A stretch of DNA of 14,130 nt from CAZOKN01 sp964580525 (GTDB lineage Bacteria > Pseudomonadota > Alphaproteobacteria > Rickettsiales > UBA6187): the NCBI GenBank assembly GCA_964580525.1, contig CAZOKN010000047.1, forward strand, positions 1 to 14,130, read 5' to 3'. This document shows, piece by piece, positions 1-6,863 of this stretch. Position numbers and translations under genes: made by a program. Position 1 is the first letter of the stretch. The number at the start of each line of letters is the position of its first letter. The notes below the pieces were generated by a model. That model was not told where the DNA came from. It did not search any database and saw only the letters and a list, made by a program, of their open reading frames with translations.

Positions 1-599
1 AGTCGGCTTAATATTGAATCGCGTATTTCGGGATGCAATTCAGCAAATGCCAGATCCTGCATTTCGTTTTTTAGTTGCTGCATACCAATACGCTCAGCCA
101 GAGGAGCATAAACTTCCATAGTCTCATGTGCTATACGCATACGCTTCGCTGGAGATTTCACATAATGCAAAGTGCGCATGTTATGTAAGCGGTCAGCCAG
201 CTTCACCAATAAAACACGAATATCTTCAGACATCGCTACTAAAAGCTTACGGAAATTTTCTGCCTGACGGGCATGTTCAGATTGAAATTCTATTTTAGCT
301 AATTTGGTAACACCATCAACTAATAGTCTGATTTCCTTGTCAAATTTTTTCTCTATATCAGCAAGAGTAACATCGGTATCTTCGACAGTATCATGCAATA
401 ATGCTGTAATTATGGTTGCCTGATCCATTTTAAAATCAGCCAGTATTTCTGCTACTTCAAGGGGATGATGATAATATGGATCGCCAGATGCCCGCTTCTG
501 CTCACCATGCGCATCTTTAGAAAAGTCGCAAGCAATCTCGAGCCTTTTTGCATCAACATCAGGATCGTAAGCCTTAACTATAGCAAAGATAAAGGAACT
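1..599 (-). CDS. RelA/SpoT-type (p)ppGpp synthetase/hydrolase, N-terminal part, no canonical start codon
   Basis: This is the N-terminal HD-hydrolase region of a long RelA/SpoT homologue (RSH), which makes and degrades the alarmone (p)ppGpp in the cytoplasm. It runs off the left edge, so the synthetase and regulatory domains are not visible. Read leftward, the recognisable segments are VKAYDPDVD, QKRASGDPY, HHPLEVAEIL (metal-binding His at about 465-467), ALLHDTVEDT (the HD pair at 390-395), VKLADRLHNMRTL and YAPLAERIGM. The hydrolase ligands are therefore intact. The frame is open from 599, just after a TAA at 600-602. No ATG, GTG or TTG lies in frame upstream of the HPLEV motif, and the first in-frame ATG (426-428) would delete the first metal-ligand His. 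Homologues normally have about 10 further N-terminal residues with a normal start. It follows rpoZ, the usual alphaproteobacterial order. Either it uses a rare start such as ATC or ATA, or its N-terminus has been lost. Confidence 0.88.
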
Positions 600-673
600 T
601 TATATAATAGTGGGTATTTAATCAATCTATTTAGTGAGAGTGTGGGTGTGAAGTGTGAGTTTTTGTAATAATT

Positions 674-719
674 GAAATCCGGAACCATAATCAGATTCCG
701 GATTCATGATTCCAGATTC
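674..719 (-). repeat. Heptanucleotide GAATCNN array (left copy)
   Basis: GATTC occurs on the + strand at exactly 694, 701, 708 and 715, a strict 7-bp period. Read on the strand of rpoZ and the RSH gene, this is four consecutive GAATCNN units. Looser GGAAC/GAAATCC remnants extend it to about 674. It lies between the rpoZ stop and the RSH frame. The 18-nt string GAATCTGGAATCATGAAT on the minus strand recurs exactly on the + strand at 13482-13499, so this is a dispersed element and not a local slip. Each unit contains GANTC, the CcrM methylation site of alphaproteobacteria. Function is unknown. Confidence 0.8.
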
Positions 720-725
720 TATTTT

Positions 726-1115
726 TTAGTCGTCAGAACTGATATCTTCTTCACCATAGATCATGTCTTCGCTAGAAGACTGATATGATTGTTGCAATGA
801 TTGCAATTCTTCAACTGCTTCAGCAGCAACGGAAATTTCATTATTTATGCTGCTTTCTGTAGCTTGCTCAACGCCAAATTCATCAACATTTACGCGATTT
901 TGGTTAGATCTAACCAAGTTTTCTCTAAGCTGCTCAACGTTCACAGTTTGACCTGCAATTTCACGCAACGCAACAACAGCATTTTTATCATTTTCACGCT
1001 CAACAGTAATATCACCGCCGGCAGCTATAGTTTTAGCTCTTTGAGCGGCTAAAGCCACCAATTCAAACCTACTAGGAACAACTTCTGCGCAATCTTCAAC
1101 AGTCACTCTTGCCAT
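726..1115 (-). CDS. rpoZ: DNA-directed RNA polymerase omega subunit
   Basis: This is the omega subunit, which binds the C-terminal region of beta-prime and helps assemble and stabilise RNA polymerase. The protein is 129 residues. Its N-terminal half is the classic alphaproteobacterial omega: MARVTVEDC at 1-9, then SRFELVALAAQRAK, and NDKNAVVALREIA at about 43-55. The second half (about 65-129) is acidic, rich in Gln, Ser and Glu, ends in DISSDD, and is probably disordered. An AAGGG ribosome-binding sequence sits about 7 bases before the ATG, which supports the start. A possible promoter (TTGCCC at 1158-1163, TGTAAT at 1137-1142, spacer only 15) lies just upstream, but it is weak evidence. The RSH gene follows downstream, a conserved pairing linking transcription to the stringent response. 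Confidence 0.96.
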   Translation of the reverse strand: MARVTVEDCAEVVPSRFELVALAAQRAKTIAAGGDITVERENDKNAVVALREIAGQTVNVEQLRENLVRSNQNRVNVDEFGVEQATESSINNEISVAAEAVEELQSLQQSYQSSSEDMIYGEEDISSDD

Positions 1116-1218
1116 TTCAAACCCTTTCTAAGAAACATTACAGCCGGTATCAGGAGGGGGCAATTAATAACAGCTTTTATGAAAAAAGCAACATTTTATA
1201 TTATTTTGAGCGATTTAT

Positions 1219-1256
1219 AAAAAAAACCCGGTTTGCACTATGCAAGCCGGGTTTTT
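1219..1256 (-). terminator. Rho-independent terminator after the 731-residue gene (possibly bidirectional)
   Basis: A 13-bp stem (1225-1237 pairing with 1241-1253, one G-T wobble) closes a 3-nt loop. Its core is AACCCGG/CCGGGTT. On the minus strand it is followed by eight T residues (A-run at 1219-1226 on the + strand), so it should stop leftward transcription coming from the gene that ends at 1276 before it enters rpoZ. The + strand also has a five-T tail (1252-1256), so it could work in both directions. Confidence 0.88.
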
Positions 1257-1275
1257 GATTAAATTTTATAGCATG

Positions 1276-3471
1276 TTATGAGCGGCCACCCTTACCATTA
1301 TCTCTTTGAGATTCAGCCACTTCCCTAACCTCTCTAAAACCAGCCTTAGATACTGATTCTATTGCATCTTTAATAGCTTTACGCTGCTCAGGAGTCTTCT
1401 TATCTATATTGGCAAAGCCATCTATAATCTTTTCTGGCGTCATGTTTTTATCACTTAGCCTATCAATTACAGCTTTTGAATACTGTTTCACCAAAACATC
1501 TTGTGTATAAGCCCCATTTAAAGCAGACTGTAACTGGCCATATGCAGCCTTAGCAACACTTTGTGGATCTTCTCGTTTTTCAACAACTGGAACTTTTGTT
1601 TTAGGCCCATTTATAATTGGACTATTATTCATAGTTTGACGATCACTTGCTGTTCTCTTTAAAAGCCTAGAAAACTTAGCAGCGCCAGTTTCGCGCCCAG
1701 AATCATGGGATTTAGGTGCTTTAGCAATTTTTTCTTCAGAAACAGTTTTAGTCTTACTGCTAATTTCCATTTTTTCTTCTTTTTCTTCCAAACCAGTAAA
1801 GCTAACTGTTTCCTTAAGATCTATTTCAGGCTTAGTTTTTTGTTCTTCTATCTCTACAATTTTTTTGCCATCCTTATAAGGCATATTAATTAAATCTTCA
1901 GCCTCTTGCAAAGTTTTTAAACCTTCCTCTCCCAATTTATCAGCTATACGAGATATACGCACATCTTCTGCCACCTTACGAGCACCCTTTCTAAATTCCT
2001 CAAACTTTGGCTTTATGGATTCTTGCATATCATCACTTCTAGCCACAGCTCGTTCCACACGGCCCTTTGCAAGTAATTGAGTATCATGAAGACGTTCCGC
2101 TGCCTTTTTTGCATTCTGTCCCTTTTCTTCCAAATTCATAAAAGCTTCGGCAAGAGATGCACCAAGTTCATTAACTAAATCTTCGTTAGCACCTTTATTT
2201 ATAAGTAAATTCATTCTTGCTTCTTTAAGGTTTCCACTTAATTTGGAATCTTTCGCTAAGCCATCAGATATACTTTTCAGCAGGCTATTTGGTGTAAGGC
2301 TGCCATCCTGCACCATATTTTTTATGGAATCATTTTTTGATACTTCTACTATAAAATCATAAACCAATTCAGCCGACTTGCGGTCTTTTGATATAGCATC
2401 TATTTCAGATAAAACTTTTTTATCGCCATCAAGATTAAATATACCGTCCATAAGTTTAGATGAGTCAGAAACGAATTTATCTCTTAGGGAAGGCGCACTA
2501 CGTGTTACAGCATCTAGCGAGGCTTTTTCCAAAGATTCTGATGCTTTATGTTTTTCTACCGCCATTTTTAAAGTACTTTGAACATCATTAATATTCACAT
2601 TTTTATGTTCCGATGCCGCATCTTGAAGACGCTCTTTATCTGTAAGACTCTCTTTAATAGTGCTCCTTAAAGCTTTATATCCCTGTGTACGATCTTCTTC
2701 ATTAAAAAAAGGTACTAATTTATTTTGTGCCGCATCAAAAGATCTTATTGTATAGCCAATACTTTTTATAATTGATTCGTCTATATTTTGCTTAATTGGG
2801 TTATTTTTTCCAGCAAATTCTGTAACAACTTCTTCAAAACTTTTTTGTTTTTCTCTAAAACCAACCAATTCAGATTTTAAGGCATCAGCAAGATTATCAA
2901 TATTGATTTCAGGAAATTTTTCTAATAACTCACGTACAGCTTTTTTAGAAAAATCATCTACAAATTTAAGTTCTTTTGATGAAAAACCATCTCTCCTAGG
3001 ATTCCTGTCAGTTTCAGCAAAATATATATTTGAAAACTCTTGGTTTATTATAGAAGATGCCAGATTTATATCAATTTTTTTAGTAGACATTATTGAATAA
3101 TCTTTATGATTCTTACTAATTTCCCTTGCCTTTTCACCAATTTCTCTAAATGAAGCTAATAAACTGTCAGTTTTTAATGACTCACTAAAAACCTTATAAT
3201 CCTTCCTACCTTCCTTTGTAGTAAAAGATTGTATTTTTTGATTTTCACCCGATATTTTTGCTACAACCTCTTTAAATAAGCCATTAAGTTCCTGGTTATC
3301 TTTCCATTTGGCATCTTTAGGCAAATTGGTCGCAACAACCCTTGCGAGCATCCCTACTCTTTCTGAAAACGCTTCATGTGGCTTCCATTCTCTTGATTTT
3401 GTAACCCTTGCCATATCCAAAATATGTTTTTTTATTTCTAGAGCTAAATCTGGATTTTGTTCAATAGGCAT
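1276..3471 (-). CDS. Large cysteine-free helical protein of unknown function
   Basis: I do not recognise the family. The product is 731 residues, strongly hydrophilic, rich in Lys, Glu, Ser and Asp, with no signal peptide, no membrane segment and no cysteine; I see only two tryptophans, both near the N-terminus. Residues 1 to about 530 look predominantly alpha-helical, with loosely similar short helices (INIDNLADALK, VNINDVQSTLK, LTPNSLLKSISDGL). About 535-630 is a charged, low-complexity linker rich in Glu, Lys, Ser and Thr, probably disordered. About 632-731 is a second helical block containing MTPEKIIDGF, and the protein ends in a basic tail, NGKGGRS. An AGAAGG ribosome-binding sequence 5 bases before the ATG supports the start. 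The gene is monocistronic, with a terminator right after its stop. The two-block design, absence of Cys and basic C-terminus resemble secreted effectors of host-associated bacteria, but that is only inference. Confidence 0.85.
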   Translation of the reverse strand: MPIEQNPDLALEIKKHILDMARVTKSREWKPHEAFSERVGMLARVVATNLPKDAKWKDNQELNGLFKEVVAKISGENQKIQSFTTKEGRKDYKVFSESLKTDSLLASFREIGEKAREISKNHKDYSIMSTKKIDINLASSIINQEFSNIYFAETDRNPRRDGFSSKELKFVDDFSKKAVRELLEKFPEINIDNLADALKSELVGFREKQKSFEEVVTEFAGKNNPIKQNIDESIIKSIGYTIRSFDAAQNKLVPFFNEEDRTQGYKALRSTIKESLTDKERLQDAASEHKNVNINDVQSTLKMAVEKHKASESLEKASLDAVTRSAPSLRDKFVSDSSKLMDGIFNLDGDKKVLSEIDAISKDRKSAELVYDFIVEVSKNDSIKNMVQDGSLTPNSLLKSISDGLAKDSKLSGNLKEARMNLLINKGANEDLVNELGASLAEAFMNLEEKGQNAKKAAERLHDTQLLAKGRVERAVARSDDMQESIKPKFEEFRKGARKVAEDVRISRIADKLGEEGLKTLQEAEDLINMPYKDGKKIVEIEEQKTKPEIDLKETVSFTGLEEKEEKMEISSKTKTVSEEKIAKAPKSHDSGRETGAAKFSRLLKRTASDRQTMNNSPIINGPKTKVPVVEKREDPQSVAKAAYGQLQSALNGAYTQDVLVKQYSKAVIDRLSDKNMTPEKIIDGFANIDKKTPEQRKAIKDAIESVSKAGFREVREVAESQRDNGKGGRS

Positions 3472-3542
3472 AAAAACCTTCTAATAAATCAAAAAATAAC
3501 ATTTACGCAACACTTCGTAATATCTATTCTAAAGATAGATTA

Positions 3543-3566
3543 TTAACTTTTCGTTACAAAAGTTAA
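3543..3566. promoter_or_regulatory. AT-rich perfect inverted repeat in a divergent intergenic region
   Basis: TTAACTTTT (3543-3551) and AAAAGTTAA (3558-3566) form a perfect 9-bp inverted repeat around a 6-nt centre. It lies between the divergently transcribed 731-residue gene and the alpha/beta hydrolase gene, where both promoters must sit. It could be an operator or simply an AT-rich hairpin. It lacks the GC-rich stem expected of a terminator. The rest of 3472-3679 shows no clear promoter or RNA gene to me. Confidence 0.35.
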
Positions 3567-3679
3567 ATAATTAAGCTTTTTTTGCCTACTTTGTCTTTTT
3601 GGATAAAAAAGCCTTAACCTAGGCCGCTTGATGTGCTATTTTCAGATTTTTCTTGTAACTTTTAATAGAAACTTAACAA

Positions 3680-4525
3680 ATGAGTAATAATTGTAAGTTA
3701 AAATCGATAATTATGACAATATCCTTGAGCATTTTTGGCGCTATAATCATTGGCTATGCAGGTATAAATGCTTATTTATATTTCTGCCAACGCAGCATAT
3801 TATATCTACCTGTGAAAGAAATGGCCGAGCCCAAAAATTATGGTCTATACGACACTCAGGAAATCCATCTTACCACAAAAGACGGTGTAAAAATCATCGC
3901 ATGGTACAAAAAACCCAAGCATAATGAGCCTATAATGGTTTATTTCCAAGGCAATAAGGGCAATCTGGGTGATAGGGTAGAAAAACTTAATGAATATATA
4001 AACACTGGCATGGGCATGCTGGCTGTAAGCTGGCGCGGATATGGCGGCAGTGAAGGCTCGCCGAGCGAAGAAGGATTATATAACGACGCGCGCGCTGCAA
4101 TTGATTATTTAACCACCAGTGGCGTCCCGCTTAAAGATATTTTCCTTTATGGTGAATCGCTTGGAACTGGCATTGCAGTACAAATGGCCACAGAATATGA
4201 TACCAAAGCGCTAGTTTTGGAAGCTCCATACACCTCAATATCCACAAAAGGCGCAGAATTATACCCATATATACCCGTAAAATTACTACTTAAAGATCAC
4301 TTTGACTCCATAGATAAAATTGGAAAAGTTAAAGTTCCAGTGATGATATTTCATGGTTATTTAGATCAGGTTATGCCTATAATCCATGGCCGCAAAATGT
4401 TGCAAGCCGCCAATGAACCAAAGCAGATGCGCATTTTTGATCATGTCGGCCATACAGATTTTGATTTCAAAGAAATAGCCAGACTGACTCATGATTTTGT
4501 GCACGGAGGTGCAGCTAACTGGTAG
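3680..4525 (+). CDS. Membrane-anchored alpha/beta hydrolase (ABHD13/BEM46/YfhR-like)
   Basis: This is a predicted serine hydrolase of the alpha/beta fold, 281 residues. One hydrophobic segment at about 10-35 should anchor it in the inner membrane. Because no cleavage site is evident, the catalytic domain probably faces the periplasm. Visible elements are LTTKDGVKIIAWY (about 64-76), the oxyanion-region motif YFQGNKGN (88-95), SWRGYGGSEGSPSEEG (117-132), the nucleophile elbow GESLG with Ser160, Asp229 in HGYLDQVMP and His258 in GHTDF. The triad is complete. The order and spacing match the BEM46/ABHD13 group, whose natural substrates are mostly unknown, with esterase, thioesterase or acyl-transfer roles proposed. 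A short 32-bp gap to the pilin-like gene suggests cotranscription. A start at Met12 is possible but would shorten the membrane anchor. Confidence 0.9.
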   Translation: MSNNCKLKSIIMTISLSIFGAIIIGYAGINAYLYFCQRSILYLPVKEMAEPKNYGLYDTQEIHLTTKDGVKIIAWYKKPKHNEPIMVYFQGNKGNLGDRVEKLNEYINTGMGMLAVSWRGYGGSEGSPSEEGLYNDARAAIDYLTTSGVPLKDIFLYGESLGTGIAVQMATEYDTKALVLEAPYTSISTKGAELYPYIPVKLLLKDHFDSIDKIGKVKVPVMIFHGYLDQVMPIIHGRKMLQAANEPKQMRIFDHVGHTDFDFKEIARLTHDFVHGGAANW

Positions 4526-4557
4526 AAAAATTCTAATACGCTAAAACAAGAGATTTT

Positions 4558-5349
4558 ATGATAGAAACAGTAAAAAACAAAGGCTTCACACTGGTTGAAC
4601 TTAGCGTAGTTTTAATTATTATCGGCTTTCTTATTGGAGCTGTTGTTAAAGGTACATCTATATACCACCAATCAAATATAAAACGCATATTATCTGATGC
4701 TGACCGCTACAGAGGCTTTATCCTCGCTTTTAAAACAAAATATGACACTTTTCCTGGGGACTTAAGCAATGCATCTTCGTACTGGACAGGTGCGGCCAAT
4801 GGCGATGGTAATAGAAAAATTGAATATCGTATGGATAGTGATGGAACGGGCACCACAGACAGCACACGTTGGGAAAATTACCACGCCTGGAAACATCTCG
4901 CACTTTCCGGCGTTATGCAGCCTCTGGTTAACACAACTACTGCAAATATTTCAACTAACGGCCTCGGAAGAGTAACTTATGACATTCCACAAGCATCGAT
5001 TGGTACCGCAGGATACTGGGTTGAAACAATGGGAACATCCTCAGGCGCAAAACTACTTAATACCTTCGGCAATTTGAAAGTAACACTTATTGTTGGAATT
5101 CCATATACTCGTACTTCAGTAGCTAATGCTAACGTAGTTCTCGAACCAAAAGGATTTTTAACTGCCACCGAAGCCGAAACAATAGATAAGAAAATTGATG
5201 ATGATTTACCAAAAAGCGGCGACGTACAATCTGCACCAGCATATGACTCAGCGGCAGATACCTGCTATATGAACGCCTCAAACGCATATAATTTTTCCGG
5301 CGCCGCAAACACAGCTAGTACATCCTGTTATATAGGGATAAGTTTTTAA
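4558..5349 (+). CDS. Type IV pilin-like / pseudopilin protein with class III signal
   Basis: The N-terminus is a type IV prepilin signal: a short basic leader to Gly9, then FTLVELSVVLIIIGFLIG. Predicted cleavage is between Gly9 and Phe10 by prepilin peptidase, and Glu14 becomes the conserved Glu5 of the mature pilin. The hydrophobic stalk helix continues to about residue 30. YDTFPGDLSNA (62-72) is a motif often seen in alphaproteobacterial pilin-like proteins. The remaining 190 residues are a polar globular domain rich in Thr, Ser, Ala and Asn, ending with two cysteines (C236 and C257) that could form a C-terminal disulphide loop like that of type IVa pilins. At 263 residues it is larger than a typical major pilin. 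No ATPase, secretin, platform protein or peptidase gene lies nearby, so it is an orphan here. An AAGAGA sequence precedes the ATG. The stop overlaps that of the convergent PdxH-like gene. Confidence 0.9.
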   Translation: MIETVKNKGFTLVELSVVLIIIGFLIGAVVKGTSIYHQSNIKRILSDADRYRGFILAFKTKYDTFPGDLSNASSYWTGAANGDGNRKIEYRMDSDGTGTTDSTRWENYHAWKHLALSGVMQPLVNTTTANISTNGLGRVTYDIPQASIGTAGYWVETMGTSSGAKLLNTFGNLKVTLIVGIPYTRTSVANANVVLEPKGFLTATEAETIDKKIDDDLPKSGDVQSAPAYDSAADTCYMNASNAYNFSGAANTASTSCYIGISF

Positions 5350-5927
5350 GGAAATAAAACCTGAGTTTCCCAGTCATTTTCATTTTGTTTTTTATATACC
5401 ATCCTCTTATGAAGGCGATACTTTTCATCTTGCCAAAATTCAATTGATTGCGGAACAATCTTGAAGCAAAAAAAATGAGGAGGACGTGGAATATTTTCAT
5501 TTTCAAATTGAGCTTCTATTGTCTCCATACGCCCCTTCAAATCGCCCTTACCTAAAATTATAGACGATTGTTTTGAAGCCCAGAAAAGAATCTGCTCTGC
5601 ACGCGAAAAAGATGCAAAAAAATTATCTGCAGAACTACCTTCAACTTTTTCAATTAAACCTTCAATACGCACTTGCCTTGCACTTTTATCCCAATAAAAA
5701 CAACCGGAGGCATTCTTATTAATCTTAATTTCCTTAACCTTATTGCTCGAAGCATTTGTACAAAAATAAAATCCGCCATAATTATAGTCTAACAACGTCA
5801 TAATTCTAGCAGCTGGCTTAGCATCTTCCCCAGCAGTAGCCAAAAACATGTTGCATGGACTCATTAGCTCTTTTTTTTGAGCTTCTTTAAGCCATTTTCC
5901 GAATAATTCTATTGGATTATTTTTCAT
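5346..5927 (-). CDS. pdxH: Pyridoxamine 5'-phosphate oxidase-like flavoprotein with altered substrate site
   Basis: PdxH oxidises pyridoxine or pyridoxamine 5'-phosphate to pyridoxal 5'-phosphate using FMN. This 193-residue protein aligns end to end with the family: RIMTLLDYN, FYFCTNASSNK, ARQVRIEGLIEKV, WASKQSS, PQSIEFWQ and the C-terminal RLHKR. Most positions matching the E. coli FMN ligands are kept (Arg41, Lys63, Gln85, Gln120-Ser121, Trp165, Arg175), as are Arg171 and His173 of RLH. The four residues that hold the substrate phosphate in E. coli (Lys72, Tyr129, Arg133, Ser137) correspond here to Leu46, Phe103, Phe107 and Glu111, so the substrate may differ. I chose the ATG at 5925-5927 because an AGAAG ribosome-binding sequence lies 8 bases before it. 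An in-frame ATG at 5990 would add 21 residues overlapping the glycosyltransferase and matching nothing in the family. It lies 11 bp after the glycosyltransferase gene, probably in the same operon. Confidence 0.85.
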   Translation of the reverse strand: MKNNPIELFGKWLKEAQKKELMSPCNMFLATAGEDAKPAARIMTLLDYNYGGFYFCTNASSNKVKEIKINKNASGCFYWDKSARQVRIEGLIEKVEGSSADNFFASFSRAEQILFWASKQSSIILGKGDLKGRMETIEAQFENENIPRPPHFFCFKIVPQSIEFWQDEKYRLHKRMVYKKQNENDWETQVLFP

Positions 5928-5938
5928 AATTATAACTT

Positions 5939-6814
5939 CTAAACGGTTTTCCCAACTAAAAATGCGATAGATGCCACTGACCGCGCCCATGAGCGCACAG
6001 CTTTCTCCAGGTTAAATCTCAAAGCATAAAGAAGGCCTTTCGCCGCATAAATATATAATGATTTTATCGCCATCATACGACTCAGATGATCGCTTTTATA
6101 TTTTTTTTCCAGATAAAGGCGTGACCACATCATATGCCAATTTTTCAAATATATATTTTTAAAAGTTGCAGGAGAAGATCTCCCCATTAAATGCTTAACT
6201 TGCGAATCAGGCGTTATAACCAGTGAATATCCAGCCTCCCGCACCTTTAAGCAAATATCATCATCTTCATAAAACAAGAAAATATTAGGATCAAAAAAAC
6301 CTATTTCCTTAAAAGACGACATACGCAAAAGCATTACTGCACCGGACAAACACTCAGCACATAAATCACCCTCAGGTTTAATATAAACCGCTTTACATTT
6401 TTCTCTTTGGAAAACTGAAGTTTTATAGCTTTGCTGTAAACGACCATCTTCATGAAACAATGTTGGAGCTATAATAGCAGCATCAGGATATTTATCTGCT
6501 GTTGCCAATAATTTTTTTATGGAATCTTCCTGTAATTCAGTATCAGGATTTAGCAATAAAGCGAATTCCGTTTTTATTTTTTCCAGCGCCAGATTATTCG
6601 CACGGCCAAAACCAACGTTCTTTTTGCTCTCTATCAACAATGTTTTAGAATGATTTTCTTTAATAACTTTTTTTGTTTCGTCTGCGCTGGCATTATCTAC
6701 AACAAAAACTTTTATACCCTTTGGAATGGACGCAAGGCACTTATCTATAACCGCCGCACTATTATAAGTGACGCTTACTATAGAAACTCTCTTGCTAGAA
6801 CTACCCTTTTGCAT
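5939..6814 (-). CDS. Family 2 glycosyltransferase (WbbL/rhamnosyltransferase-like)
   Basis: This is a cytoplasmic-face glycosyltransferase of the GT-A fold, 291 residues, predicted to add a sugar from a nucleotide donor during synthesis of a surface glycan (LPS or another polysaccharide). Motifs in order are VSIVSVTYNS (10-19), VVDNASADET (38-47), KNVGFGRANN (65-74), LLLNPDTE (86-93, the donor/metal site equivalent to DXD), CLSGAVMLLR (155-164), GFFDPNIFLFYEDDDICLK (172-190, with the catalytic acidic cluster) and a following HLMGRSS. The C-terminal about 60 residues are basic and amphipathic and may associate with the membrane. This motif set is that of the WbbL-type subgroup, often rhamnosyltransferases; the actual donor and acceptor cannot be read from the sequence. 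An AGAGAAG sequence lies just before the ATG. It leads a two-gene unit with the PdxH-like gene and is divergent from ygfZ. Confidence 0.92.
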   Translation of the reverse strand: MQKGSSSKRVSIVSVTYNSAAVIDKCLASIPKGIKVFVVDNASADETKKVIKENHSKTLLIESKKNVGFGRANNLALEKIKTEFALLLNPDTELQEDSIKKLLATADKYPDAAIIAPTLFHEDGRLQQSYKTSVFQREKCKAVYIKPEGDLCAECLSGAVMLLRMSSFKEIGFFDPNIFLFYEDDDICLKVREAGYSLVITPDSQVKHLMGRSSPATFKNIYLKNWHMMWSRLYLEKKYKSDHLSRMMAIKSLYIYAAKGLLYALRFNLEKAVRSWARSVASIAFLVGKTV

Positions 6815-6863
6815 TAACTTCTCTATTTATTTATAAAACACACATTACAAACAAAAGAAGATT

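Noticed and set aside
465..668. 67-codon + strand frame over the RSH start region
   Set aside because: It is antisense to conserved RSH sequence, with no ribosome-binding site and no recognisable product.
3543..3566. Terminator at the 9-bp inverted repeat
   Set aside because: The stem is almost all A-T and sits upstream of both divergent genes, where no transcript is expected to end.
5928..5990. Upstream start for the PdxH-like gene (ATG at 5990)
   Set aside because: It would overlap the end of the glycosyltransferase gene and add 21 residues unlike the family, while the ATG at 5927 has a well-placed AGAAG.
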